Source of the DNA: Pseudofrankia saprophytica
GTDB taxonomy: Bacteria; Actinomycetota; Actinomycetes; Frankiales; Frankiaceae
Direction of reading: 5' to 3'
Assembly: GCF_000235425.2 (NCBI RefSeq)
Contig: NZ_KI912266.1
Coordinates: forward strand, 1,568,506-1,616,975
Length of the DNA: 48,470 nucleotides
Every line of letters begins with the position of its first letter. Position 1 is the stretch's first letter. Below, one piece after another: positions 25,393-36,400 of the stretch. The notes beneath the pieces were generated by a model that saw nothing but the letters and a program-made list of their open reading frames with translations, did no database searches and was not told the origin of the DNA. The position numbers and the translations under genes were made by a program.

Positions 25393-28300
25393 ATGGCTGG
25401 CGAGCTGATCACCTTCTACTCGTTCAAGGGAGGTGTCGGCAGGTCGACGGTGCTGGCGACCGTCGCCTGGATACTCGCCAGTTGCGGGAAGAAGGTGCTG
25501 GTGATCGACTGGGATCTCGAGGCGCCCGGGCTTCACTGGTTCTTCCCGAAGGCCCTCGAAGCAGAGGTCCTGCTCAGTCCCGGCCTCCTGGACCTGATGG
25601 TCGACTACGGTGGGCTCCGCAACGAGTCCGGGCCCGACGGTGACGTGGAAAACGACGTCGACCGGGCTCTGGCCGACTTACTCGAGACCTACGTCGTCCG
25701 GGACATCGGCGCCTCGTTCGGCAGGGGGCACGTCCACCTCATGCCGGCAGGCTACCGCGACGAGCGTTATTCGCGGAAATTGGTGGACTTTGACTGGCAA
25801 CTGTTGTATGCCGAGCGGACCAGCAACAGGGAGGATCCTCCCTCGCTTTTTCTCGAGCGGTTCAAGGCGGCGCTTGTCGACCAGTACGAATATGTACTCG
25901 TCGACAGCAGGACCGGGGTCGGCGAGCTGGTCTCGATCAGTATGCTCACTCTCGCCGACCGGGTGGTCAACTGCTTCGGGATGAGCCGGCAGAGCATCGA
26001 TGGAGCTGTGGCCGTCTCAGCGGAGCTCCGAAACCGAGGGAAGACCGTCTTCCCGGTTCCTGCCCGCCTCGACGTCACCGAGGGGGTGCGGCTGGATGCC
26101 GCGCGGCAGGAGTACCGGAGACTCCTCAACGAACTGCTGGTCGAGCAGTCCGCGGATAGTGACAGCGGGTTCCGGGTGACCGATCTCGGCAGGTACTGGC
26201 GGGATGTCGAGGTCCCGTACAAGCCATCCTGGGCGCTCGAGGAGATGCCTGCTCCCGTGGCGGGCCTGCGCGACGACGTGATTCGCGCCTGCGAGAACCT
26301 GGCTCACTACCTGACGGCTGGCGACCCGGACACCGACCGATCGTTGGCGCAGCTTCGGCTGCCGAGCAGAGCTCGAGTCGACGAGTTGCGCGAGCGAGCA
26401 ATGCGTCGCCGCGAGTCCGCATTTTCTCACGTCATCGTCACCTATGGACCGGCGGAAGTGGGATGGGCCTTGTGGCTGGCGGAGGAGCTGCGGTTCCTCG
26501 GTTTCCAGGTGGCCCTGTACCCTCCGAAGGAGATGGACCACGGGCCTGCTTCCAGCAAGGCATTCCGGCGCGGCGGACGAACCAGGAGCAAGGTCACCGG
26601 ATCTTTCGGCGCCGAAATTCTGGAGGAGGTTGAGCAAGAATCCGGGGGAGCCTTCTGCGTGGTTCCGATAATTCCCCGGAAATTTTCGGACAGAATAGCG
26701 ACAGATCTCCTGATCACGGGCGCACAACAACGACTCACTCCAGGAAGAGACCTGATCCTGCATCCGGTCCTGGTGCACGACGAAGATGGCCTGGAACAGT
26801 CAGGCACGCTGCCGGGAGAGCCGCTGTATGGTCTGGCGCCTGATGTCGCGCATCTGGTCGTGAGGGAACTCCTTGGCGCGCCGCTGGACGGTGGGCAGGC
26901 GGCCGGGCCGCCGGCAGACAACCGGATCCGCTACCCGGGGCACTCGCCGGAAGATCCCGAGAAACTGGCGGAGCAGCGCCTCAAGTACGCCCGGCGGCGG
27001 CAGGACCGCGAGGAGATCATCGAGCAGCTTCTCCGCGGCGGTGTGCTCGCGCTGGAGAGCCGTCGATTCGCCGGCGCGTTGCGTGACTTCGAGGAGGCGC
27101 TGGAACGGGTCGCCCGAGAGGAACATCGCCTGGATGCCGCGCCGGTGGTGTCGGCCGGGGTGGCCGGGGCGGAGGTGCCCGGGGGGAGCACTGGCGAGGC
27201 GCTGAACGACCCGAAGCGGGGCCGGCTGCGGCTGTTCCGGATCCGTGCCCTGCTGGGTCTCGGCAGGATCAAGATGCTCGACGGCGAGGAGTCGCGGGCC
27301 CGCAGTCTTCTGACGGAGATTCTCGAACTGGCCGATCCGGCGTCGGCCGCCGGCGCGAACGTGGTCGAGACATGGCGGGTCCGCGTCCATGCCCTGCTCT
27401 TCTGGGCGGAGCTCGCGCGGGGGGCGCCGGCTTCGACCGGTGAGTCCCGCGCTGTTGGTGACCGGATCGACGAATCCGTCCAGCGGATGCCTTCCACGGG
27501 TCTCCTGCCGGAAAAGGCTGAGGCGTTGCTCACCTTGGCGCAACTGCGGTGGTCGGCGGATCCCGGCACAACGGAGAGTTCCGGACGCGCGCCGGACTGG
27601 CAGGACCGTGCCTTGGCGGCAAGGCAGCTGTTCGAGCGTCTGCACAATGCCGCCGGGCTGGCCCGAACCGAGCTGGAGCTCGGGCTGATCAGGCAGGAAC
27701 GCATGGACGGCTCCAGCGTGGCAAGGGGCCGGGTTCTCGATAGCTACAAGCTGGCCGAGCGCTTCATGAACGAGGCTGGCTCGGAGCGTTTCGACGTTGT
27801 CACAGGGCACGAGATCCTGACCCGCCGAGGACAGTTCGAGATCCACCAGGACGACGCCCTCGATGCCCACACGCGAGCCCTGGACCTGGTGAGACGAAAG
27901 CAGGGAGCTGATCATCTTCCGGGTTTGATGGTGCGCAGCCACTACTATCTTGGCGAACTGTACGACGGTGACGAGAACGGGAACGCGGACAAGGCGGTCG
28001 AGCACTTCGCCGAAGCGATAGGCCTGTGGCGTGAAAATCGGATAGGTGTCGTCCGGGAATATGCCGAGGCTTTTGCCAGGATTCGCGACCGGATCTACGA
28101 CAGGAACTTCGGCGAGACGTTGCTGGCGCGGATGGAGTTCGATCCGGGCCCCGAGGCGGCGGCCACGGCGGCGGTACGGGCGGCCTGGACGAGACTCAGA
28201 CTCGAGGATCTTGACGACGTGCGGGACATCGGCCGGTGGCTGGTGGACGAACGCGGGTTCGACAAGGAGGAGGCTCGTGTCCTGGTTCGGCGCGAGCTCG

Positions 28301-28473
28301 TCCAGGTGGGCGAGGTCGGTGACGTGGACCGGCTCCTGTCGCTGATGGGACTGGCGGAGCCCCGGCGCCCGTCGGCGCGGCGCCTGCCGGCCGCTCGGCG
28401 TCGGTCCACGCCTCGACCCGATCCTCGAGAGGGGCCGACTACCGACAAAGACGAGCGGCCCCAAGGAGAATGA
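25393..28473 (+). CDS. KGGVGR-motif ATPase with TIR-like and TPR regions (FxsT-like)
   Basis: This 1026-residue protein has three parts. Residues 1-320 are a MinD-type ATPase: ITFYSFKGGVGRSTVLA, where the P-loop Lys is Arg (the known KGGVGR variant), then VLVIDWDLEAPGLHWFF and YVLVDSRTGVGE. Residues about 344-500 are a degenerate TIR-like domain (SHVIVTYGPAEVGWALWLAE; LGFQVALYPPKEMD). The rest is alpha-helical with TPR-like repeats (GVLALESRRFAGALRDFEEA; SHYYLGELYDGDENGNADKA). The architecture matches the tetratricopeptide/ATPase component FxsT of FxSxx-COOH systems, but no peptide or radical SAM gene is here. GGAGAGA lies shortly before the ATG. It is the last gene of the vWA-TIR module, whose logic suggests ATP-gated control of the TIR protein. 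Confidence 0.83.
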   Translation: MAGELITFYSFKGGVGRSTVLATVAWILASCGKKVLVIDWDLEAPGLHWFFPKALEAEVLLSPGLLDLMVDYGGLRNESGPDGDVENDVDRALADLLETYVVRDIGASFGRGHVHLMPAGYRDERYSRKLVDFDWQLLYAERTSNREDPPSLFLERFKAALVDQYEYVLVDSRTGVGELVSISMLTLADRVVNCFGMSRQSIDGAVAVSAELRNRGKTVFPVPARLDVTEGVRLDAARQEYRRLLNELLVEQSADSDSGFRVTDLGRYWRDVEVPYKPSWALEEMPAPVAGLRDDVIRACENLAHYLTAGDPDTDRSLAQLRLPSRARVDELRERAMRRRESAFSHVIVTYGPAEVGWALWLAEELRFLGFQVALYPPKEMDHGPASSKAFRRGGRTRSKVTGSFGAEILEEVEQESGGAFCVVPIIPRKFSDRIATDLLITGAQQRLTPGRDLILHPVLVHDEDGLEQSGTLPGEPLYGLAPDVAHLVVRELLGAPLDGGQAAGPPADNRIRYPGHSPEDPEKLAEQRLKYARRRQDREEIIEQLLRGGVLALESRRFAGALRDFEEALERVAREEHRLDAAPVVSAGVAGAEVPGGSTGEALNDPKRGRLRLFRIRALLGLGRIKMLDGEESRARSLLTEILELADPASAAGANVVETWRVRVHALLFWAELARGAPASTGESRAVGDRIDESVQRMPSTGLLPEKAEALLTLAQLRWSADPGTTESSGRAPDWQDRALAARQLFERLHNAAGLARTELELGLIRQERMDGSSVARGRVLDSYKLAERFMNEAGSERFDVVTGHEILTRRGQFEIHQDDALDAHTRALDLVRRKQGADHLPGLMVRSHYYLGELYDGDENGNADKAVEHFAEAIGLWRENRIGVVREYAEAFARIRDRIYDRNFGETLLARMEFDPGPEAAATAAVRAAWTRLRLEDLDDVRDIGRWLVDERGFDKEEARVLVRRELVQVGEVGDVDRLLSLMGLAEPRRPSARRLPAARRRSTPRPDPREGPTTDKDERPQGE

Positions 28474-28566
28474 GCGCGAAGGCCAGGCTGCTTCCTGTGA
28501 CTACTTTCCTCCGAGAACTCGCCTGGTCGCGGTGGTTGGGAAAGCTGAGCTGCCTTATTGGGCTCG

Positions 28567-29265
28567 CTAGTCCGGCGGGTCGATCAGGTCGGCCGGAACG
28601 AGCGTGACCGGGAAGGGGCGCGTCACGGTCAGCGGGTCGGTGCCGCGGGCCTCGGCGGTGCGGACGTAGGCGCCGTCGACGAGGTCGTAGACCTCGATGG
28701 TGGCGGTCGCCGCGGCCGGGTCCGGATCGATCAACCAGCAGGAGGGGACGCCGCGTTCCCGGTAGATATCCAGCTTGAGGGTTCGGTCGTAGCGGCGGGT
28801 GCTCTCGTCGGCGACCTCGACGACGAGGAACGGCAGCTCGGCGATCCGGCTCCTCGCCGCGGCGCTCGTGGGTACCTGCCCGCCGGCGCCCGGGGGCGGC
28901 GTGGCGCCCGCCTGGCCGGCTCCTGGCGCGGGCGGCGTGGGAGCCGGCGCCGGTAGCAGGGTGGGCGCTGGGCCGACGACGATGTCCGGGGCGAGCAGTG
29001 TGCGCGCGGATACCTCGATGCTGACGCCGTGTGGGTAGACGTAGGCGCCCGACGGGGCGGCGTCCGCGAGCCGCTCGGCGAGCCGCTGGGTGACCCGGGT
29101 GCGCAGCGGCGTCGGCCACGGGCGCAGCACGCACAGCCCGTCGAGGAGCTCGACCCGTCCGTCGTCGGCCTCGGCCGCATCCAGCACGGCCACCGTGACC
29201 GGCGGGGCGGGCAGGACCACCGAAGGAAGGCGCCTGCGCGCCTGTGTGACTGCCTGCTGCATCAC
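28567..29265 (-). CDS. Uma2 family PD-(D/E)XK endonuclease-fold protein
   Basis: The Uma2 (formerly DUF820) family has a restriction-endonuclease fold. The expected residues are present: RVELLDGL, LAPDIVVGP (active-site Asp), and LPFLVVEVADESTRRYDRTL with KLDIYRERGVPSCWLIDP, giving the E-x-V..K core. It has 232 residues. Between the Asp strand and the Glu strand there is a ~40-residue Pro/Ala/Gly-rich insertion, so the protein is longer than usual (about 190). The role of these abundant actinobacterial and cyanobacterial proteins is not established, though they are often mobile-element-associated. It is convergent with the ATPase/TPR gene, with 93 bp between the two stops. Confidence 0.88.
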   Translation of the reverse strand: MMQQAVTQARRRLPSVVLPAPPVTVAVLDAAEADDGRVELLDGLCVLRPWPTPLRTRVTQRLAERLADAAPSGAYVYPHGVSIEVSARTLLAPDIVVGPAPTLLPAPAPTPPAPGAGQAGATPPPGAGGQVPTSAAARSRIAELPFLVVEVADESTRRYDRTLKLDIYRERGVPSCWLIDPDPAAATATIEVYDLVDGAYVRTAEARGTDPLTVTRPFPVTLVPADLIDPPD

Positions 29266-29605
29266 GCGGCCATCCTGTCGCCCGCCCGCCCGTCTGTCTA
29301 AGAGGTTGTTGACCGAAGCCGGCCTTCGACCTGCCGTAGGCCGCCGGCCGCGCGGGTTTCACCTATTGTCGCGCGACCTTCGGCCAATCGGCCGGTTGTG
29401 GGCCTCTTGCCGCGCGAGTTTCCCCGTAGTCCCGCGTCCGCCGGTCGGCCGGATCTACGTCCATGATCGCCGCGGGTGTGTCGTCGTGGTCGCGATTGGT
29501 CGAATCCGCGACCACGGCGACACGTCGCTGGCGCTCAACCGGTCAGGTGTCGCTGCCGCGCAGAGGCAGGACGTCCGTGGTGGGTGTGGTGGGTGTAGCG
29601 GGGTG
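29266..29605. other. 340-bp intergenic region
   Basis: This lies between the DUF2510 gene (upstream on the minus strand) and the Uma2 gene. It contains the hairpin listed at 29485-29516 and several GGCCGGC/GCCGGCC-type self-complementary words. The minus-strand promoter of the Uma2 gene must be here, but I cannot point to it. No RNA gene was recognised. Confidence 0.55.
29485..29516 (-). terminator. 10-bp inverted repeat, candidate terminator of the DUF2510 gene
   Basis: CGTGGTCGCG (29485-29494) pairs perfectly with CGCGACCACG (29507-29516) over a 12-base loop. It lies about 90 bases past the stop of the DUF2510 gene on the minus strand. There is no T tract. Confidence 0.5.
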
Positions 29606-30658
29606 CTAGTTCCAGCCGCGGGAGTCCTGCTTGAGGGCGGTGTCGACGGTCAGGGCGGAGGCGACGACCAGGCTCATCAGCGGGTCGGCCAGTCGGTGGT
29701 GGATCTGCACGACGTAGTTGTCGGCCGTCGTGAACATCGTGCGCAGCACCCCCTCCCAGGTCTTGGTGATCCGGGCGACCTCGACGTCGTTGTGGTCGAC
29801 GATGGCGAAGTTCCAGGCGCGCCAGTTCTCCGCCTTGATCATGCCGACCTGGTGCTCGCCGACCATCAGCCCGAAACGGATCTTCCCGATCGCGTTCTGC
29901 TGGACGATCTGGCCGATCTCGGCGCCGTCCGGCCGAGTGACGACGACCCGCGACTTGACCAGCTTCCTCGGCCTGGTGAGCACCAGCTGGACCATGCCGG
30001 CCGGGTCGCGCACCTCCAGGGTGTGGGTCATGTACTGGTCGAGCGACGTGAGCACCCGCGCGACCTTCTTCACCGTGCTCTGCCCGACCTCGACCACCGA
30101 GGCGATCTGGCGACCCTGCTGGTCGAAGACGGCGTACTGGTTGGTGACCTCGATGAGCTGGGTCTTCTGGTTCACCACGAGCACCGGTTCGGAGAAGATC
30201 GAGCCTCCGCCCGGGCCAACCGGGCCGACTCCGGCCTGCTGCTGGACCTGGTGCTGGATCTTGTCCGGCGTGGCGGACGTGAACACCGGCGCCGGCGCGT
30301 ACCCGCCCGGCGCTCCCGGGCCGCCCTGGGCAGCCCCCCACTGCATCGGCTGCCCAGGCCCCTGCGGGTAGCCGGGTCCGGGCTGCCCAGGCCCCTGCTG
30401 CCATCCGGGCCCTGGTTGTCCTGGCCCCTGCGGGTAGCCGCCTGGCTGCTGCGGCTGAGCCTGGGGCGCGTAGGGACCGGCCGGCTGCGCGACCGGGGCC
30501 TGCTGCGCCGGCTGTGGCTGCGCCTGGGGCGGTGGCGTCGGCTGTCCCTGTGGTGCTTGCTGCGTGTGCGTCGTCCACTGGGTGCCGTCCCACCACCGGA
30601 GACCCGGCGCCCCGGACGGGTCCTGGTACCAGCCCGGCGTGGGGGAATTCTGCGACAT
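29606..30658 (-). CDS. DUF2510 and LURP-one/scramblase-like protein
   Basis: Residues 1-35 form a DUF2510 motif (PGWYQDPSGAPGLRWWDGTQ), a Trp-rich module common at the N-terminus of actinobacterial membrane-associated proteins. A ~100-residue Gln/Pro/Gly linker follows. The C-terminal ~200 residues are beta-rich, with SEPVLVVNQKTQLIEVTNQY, YAVFDQQGRQIASVVEVGQ and HTLEVRDPAGMVQLVLTRP. This is the tubby-like barrel of the LURP-one/phospholipid-scramblase family. Whether it moves or binds lipids is unknown; there is no transmembrane helix besides a possible hydrophobic C-terminal turn. It has 350 residues and its ATG is followed by SQNSPTPGW. It is transcribed in the same direction as groEL, but a terminator lies between them. 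Confidence 0.85.
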   Translation of the reverse strand: MSQNSPTPGWYQDPSGAPGLRWWDGTQWTTHTQQAPQGQPTPPPQAQPQPAQQAPVAQPAGPYAPQAQPQQPGGYPQGPGQPGPGWQQGPGQPGPGYPQGPGQPMQWGAAQGGPGAPGGYAPAPVFTSATPDKIQHQVQQQAGVGPVGPGGGSIFSEPVLVVNQKTQLIEVTNQYAVFDQQGRQIASVVEVGQSTVKKVARVLTSLDQYMTHTLEVRDPAGMVQLVLTRPRKLVKSRVVVTRPDGAEIGQIVQQNAIGKIRFGLMVGEHQVGMIKAENWRAWNFAIVDHNDVEVARITKTWEGVLRTMFTTADNYVVQIHHRLADPLMSLVVASALTVDTALKQDSRGWN

Positions 30659-30817
30659 GCGCCAAGCCTTTCACTGGCCACGCGCAAAGGCCATGCCACC
30701 CACGCGACATCCCCCACCCGGTCACTTCTCGTAGTCGACCGGTGTTCGGGCCGCGCCGGCACCGCTGCCCGGTGGCGCAGACGCGGCCGGGACCGCCGCC
30801 CGGCGGCGCAGACACGA

Positions 30818-30845
30818 AGGGGCGGCCCCTTCCGGGACCGCCCCT
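30818..30845 (-). terminator. groEL terminator hairpin
   Basis: AGGGGCGG (30818-30825) pairs with CCGCCCCT (30838-30845) over a 12-base GC-rich loop, about 33 bases past the groEL stop codon in the minus-strand transcript. The position fits an intrinsic terminator that separates groEL from the DUF2510 gene. The T tract is very short. Confidence 0.65.
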
Positions 30846-30877
30846 CCTACGTGCTGTGAACTCGTGAGTTCAGGAAC

Positions 30878-32755
<1,878 letters not shown>

Positions 32756-32763
32756 TCAGCCTG

Positions 32764-32790
32764 CTGGCACTCAGACTACCCGAGTGCCAG
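32764..32790 (-). promoter_or_regulatory. CIRCE element, proximal copy (HrcA operator)
   Basis: CTGGCACTC-N9-GAGTGCCAG is a perfect 9-bp inverted repeat with the canonical 9-base spacer. It differs from the TTAGCACTC consensus only at the outer bases. HrcA binding here represses groEL until heat shock. Confidence 0.92.
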
Positions 32791-32795
32791 CTCCC

Positions 32796-32824
32796 TGTTT
32801 AGCACTCGGCCCTGGTGAGTGCAA
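32796..32824 (-). promoter_or_regulatory. Candidate groEL promoter overlapping CIRCE
   Basis: On the minus strand TTGCAC (-35-like, 32819-32824) is followed after 17 bases by TAAACA (-10-like, 32796-32801). The distal CIRCE covers both boxes, so HrcA would block polymerase directly. The -10 box is a weak match. Confidence 0.45.
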
Positions 32825-32825
32825 G
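32799..32825 (-). promoter_or_regulatory. CIRCE element, distal copy (HrcA operator)
   Basis: TTAGCACTC-N9-GAGTGCAAG has an exact consensus left arm, a near-perfect right arm and the correct 9-base spacer. It lies 8 bp from the other CIRCE. Confidence 0.92.
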
Positions 32826-33438
32826 CTCGCTCCCAGTGGCGGGGCCCCAGTGGCGGGGCGCCCGTCGGTGCTGACCCCCGTCCCCGCGTGATCGCTGGTC
32901 AGCCTCCCCGCGTGGTTCCGGGTCGAGGCGGTTGCGCGGATGGGGTGGCGTCATCGCCTACGGCTTCACGCCGAGCGGAGGCGGGGCGCGGTGGCGCCCG
33001 GCAACGGAAGCGCGAGCGGGTACTCGGCGGGGAGGCGCGAGCGGGCGCTCGGCGGGAGCCTCACCGGGCGGCGGCCCGGCGACCGGGCGTGCCGGGGCGC
33101 CGGCACGCCGCCGCGTCCAGGTCGGTGGCTGGCCTGTTCGGGCGTCAGGATCCCGACCGCCCCGACCTGCGGCGATTCACACGGATGTTATAGCCGCAGG
33201 AAATGTGGTGGCGGAGCTTTCCGTCCCAGCGGCCGTCGTTGATAGCGGGTTGGCCTGTTCGGACAGGAAGGTACCGAAGGTTCCGGATCGGGGTGTATGT
33301 TGCGGGGCGCACGGCTTAACTGTGTCCATGGCGGTCGGCGGACGACGTCGTTGGTCCGTCAGCTCATGGTGAGGCCGCGCAAGGCGCCCAGGGTCCCGGG
33401 GGCCGTCGTCGCGCGAGCCATGGGGGAGGCAGCGAGCG
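32826..33438. other. 613-bp region before the second vWA operon
   Basis: This is the divergent region between groEL control sites and the vWA operon. It contains a tandem CCCAGTGGCGGGG duplication around 32836-32862 and a near-duplicate of about 24 bp with core GCGCGAGCGGGyrCTCGGCGGG around 33010-33056. From 33180 it holds a less GC-rich stretch (TGTTATAGCCGCAGGAAATG) where the rightward promoter may lie. Short open frames here look like noise. No RNA gene was recognised. Confidence 0.55.
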
Positions 33439-36400
33439 ATGCAGGGGCGAGACATTCTCGCGGCTCAAGTAGTTCAGCCGCGCCTAGTTCAGCGGTGCCC
33501 AGTTCAGCCGCGCCCAGTTCAGTCACGCCGTGTTCGGATAGGCCGCGACGGCCGGCGCGCTGATTGTTTCGACAACAGTTATCGACGCTGGTCAGCGGCT
33601 CGGTCCCGGTTGTCCGCGGTCGTCGCCCTGGGTGTTTTTCTCGCCGTCCTCGGAGCTGTCCCGGCAGCGGCGCAAACAACCGCGACAACCGCGTCCAACG
33701 GTCGGCCGAGTCCTTCCGCGACCGGCACGTCGCCGGCCAGCGCCGCGCCGACGACACCCGCGACGACTTCTCCCGGCGGCTCGGGCTCCGAGACCGTCGG
33801 GAGCGTAGGCAAGAGCGGCAGCCCACTGATCCATGCCGTAGTCCTCGTCGACGAGTCGAACAGCCTGAAGCCGGCGGAGGTCGACCAGGAGGCACAGGCC
33901 GCCGGCCTGATCGCGGCCGAGGGCCAGCTCGACCCGGAGTCGGAGATCGCGGTCGTCGGCTTCGGCACCGACGACGGGAAGGCGGGCCAGGTCGCGGCGG
34001 ACGACACCTGCCCGATGGCCCCGGTCGGCAGTACCGACTTCCGTTCCTGCCTCGCCAAGCTGAAGCTGCGCACCGAGGCCGAGGGCAGCGGGACCGACCA
34101 TGCCGCCGCGCTGGATCTCGCCCTCAACATTCTCGAGGACAACAAGACAGACGGCGTGTTCAACGTGGTGTTCCTGCTGACCGACGGCGGCCTGCGCGTG
34201 GACAACAGCCCCCGCTATGGCTCGGGGAACGGCAGCGACCCGGCGGTCGCGAACCAGCGGATCGGCGCGGCGAAGACCCTGATCGACGGCCCGATCAAGG
34301 CCAAGGCGCAGCGGCTGGGCGTGCAGATCTGGCCGGTCGGATTCGGCTCCTCGCTCGATGTCTCCTGGATGAACCACCTTGCGACGATCGGCGTGGGTGC
34401 CACGACCGACTGCAAGGTGCCTCCCGCGGCGCCGGCCTACCGGTTCGCCGGTAACGCGGAGGAGGTCATATTCACGCTGCACCAGGCGCTCGCGAATGCG
34501 ACCTGCCTGCACATCGACCCGGACAAGCACGACGACGGCGGCCCCGGCAGCCCGGTGACGCTGACCCAGACGATCCCCGTCATCGCGTCCCGCGCCACGA
34601 TCACCGCCGTCAAGCGCAACAAGGACATCAAGGTCACCTTCACGGACCCGAACGGCAAGGCGGTCGGCGGCACCGGCTCGGTCGACGGTTCCGAGTACAC
34701 GCTGAACACCAGCTCGCCCGGCTCCGAGTCGCTGTCGATCACGAATCCGATCCCGGGCACGTGGAAGGTCACGTTCACCTGGCCGGACAGCGCCGATCCG
34801 CAGACCGTCGCCTCCGACCTCACCTGGTTGGGCCAGCTCAGCGGCGTGATCCGGCTCGACCCGCCGTCGCCGAAGCCCGGCGAGACGGCCGTCGCCACCG
34901 TGCGCCTGATCACCAGCCGCAATATCGCGGTCACCGATCCCGGAATTCTCGAGGGCCTGAGTTTCGACGCGAGGCTCTCCGGCGAGGGGTTCGACCCGCA
35001 GGCGGTCACGTTGACCGACGACGGGCAGGGCGGGGACAAGACGGCGCACGACGCCACCTTCTCGGGCACGGTGACCGTGCCGGGCTCCGCGACCGGTGGG
35101 CTGTCGCTCATCGGCCGGATCCAGGTCACCGACGAGTCCGCCATCGGCCTGCGCGGCACGGTGCAGTCGGCCAGCTACGCGATCCCGGGGGAGCGTTCCG
35201 GCGGCGTCGTGCTGCAGGTGCCGGCGATCACCTCGGCACACCGGGGCGACCGCATCACGGCGACCCTGACGGCCGACAACACCACCGGTTCCGACCGTGA
35301 GATCAAGATCGCGCTCGACGGCGTCGCCGGCGCGACGGTCGAGCCGACGACGGTGACGGTGCGGGCCGGCCAGAACAGGTTCACCAAGGACCTGACGATC
35401 CGGATCGCGCCCGACGCGGCCTACGGCGAGCGGGCCGGCGTGCTGCGCGCCCTCGACGCCACGGGCGGCGGGCAGGGCGTGGTACTCGACGAGGAATCGC
35501 TCGCCTTCGACGTGAAGGCGCCACCGGGCTTCTTCGCGAAGTACTGGTACTGGTTCCTGATCGGGCTCGCGGTACTGATCCTCGCGGTGCTGGTCGCGCT
35601 CCTGCTGCGGGCCCGCTGGCGGCGCGCGGCGGACGTGTCCTACCTGCAGGCCTGGGCGTCGCGCGCCCAGGGCGGGCCGGTGGCTGACCTGCCGGCGCCG
35701 AACCGGTGGGCGCCCCAGTTCCGCTTCGTGCTGCGCGACACCGGCCAGGCGATCATCCTCACGCTGGCGAACCCGGATGAGGCCGCGGACGTGTACACCG
35801 TCCGGCGGGCCAAGCACGGCCAGCTCACCGTGATCCAGCCGAGCGGCGAGCGGCGGACGGACCCGGCGAACACGCCGATCCCGCTCGCGTCCGGGCTGCT
35901 GCTGCGGATCGAGGACCGGCGGGTCGGCGCGGGTGGCGGCGGTGTCGTGCCGCCGGCGCCGGGCGACCCCTGGGGCGGCGGCGGCCAGACTCCGGCCGAC
36001 CCGTTCTCCTACGGTGGCGCGGACCCGTTCGGATCCCCCTACCCGGGCGTGCCGGCCCAGGCTGCCGCGGGCGGCGGCGTTCCGGGCGCCGCCGGCGCCC
36101 CCGGCGGCCAGACCCCCCCGGCGCACGACCCGTTCGGCGCGGCTCCCGGCGGCCAGGACCCCTTCGGCGCCAACCCGACCTACTCGGAGGGCGCGGACCC
36201 GTACGGCGGCGCGCCGACCTACACGGGCGGCGCCCCCACCTACACCGGAGGAGCGCCCACCTACACGGGAGGAGCGCCCACCTACACCGGTGGCGCGCCC
36301 AGCTACCCCGGTGCCGACCCGTACGGCGGCAATCCCACGTACACCGGCGGGTCGACGTACGGCGGTGCGCAGCCGCCGCCCGGCCAGCAGGAGCCGAAGC

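Noticed and set aside
28474..28566. Possible FxsA-type precursor peptide after the FxsT-like gene
   Set aside because: No frame here or in the 63-bp gap at 25330-25392 ends with the F-x-S-x-x pattern.
32932..33372. Plus-strand open frame before the second vWA gene
   Set aside because: Arg/Gly/Ala-rich and overlapping two other equally open frames. It has no ribosome site or family and is made largely of local duplications.
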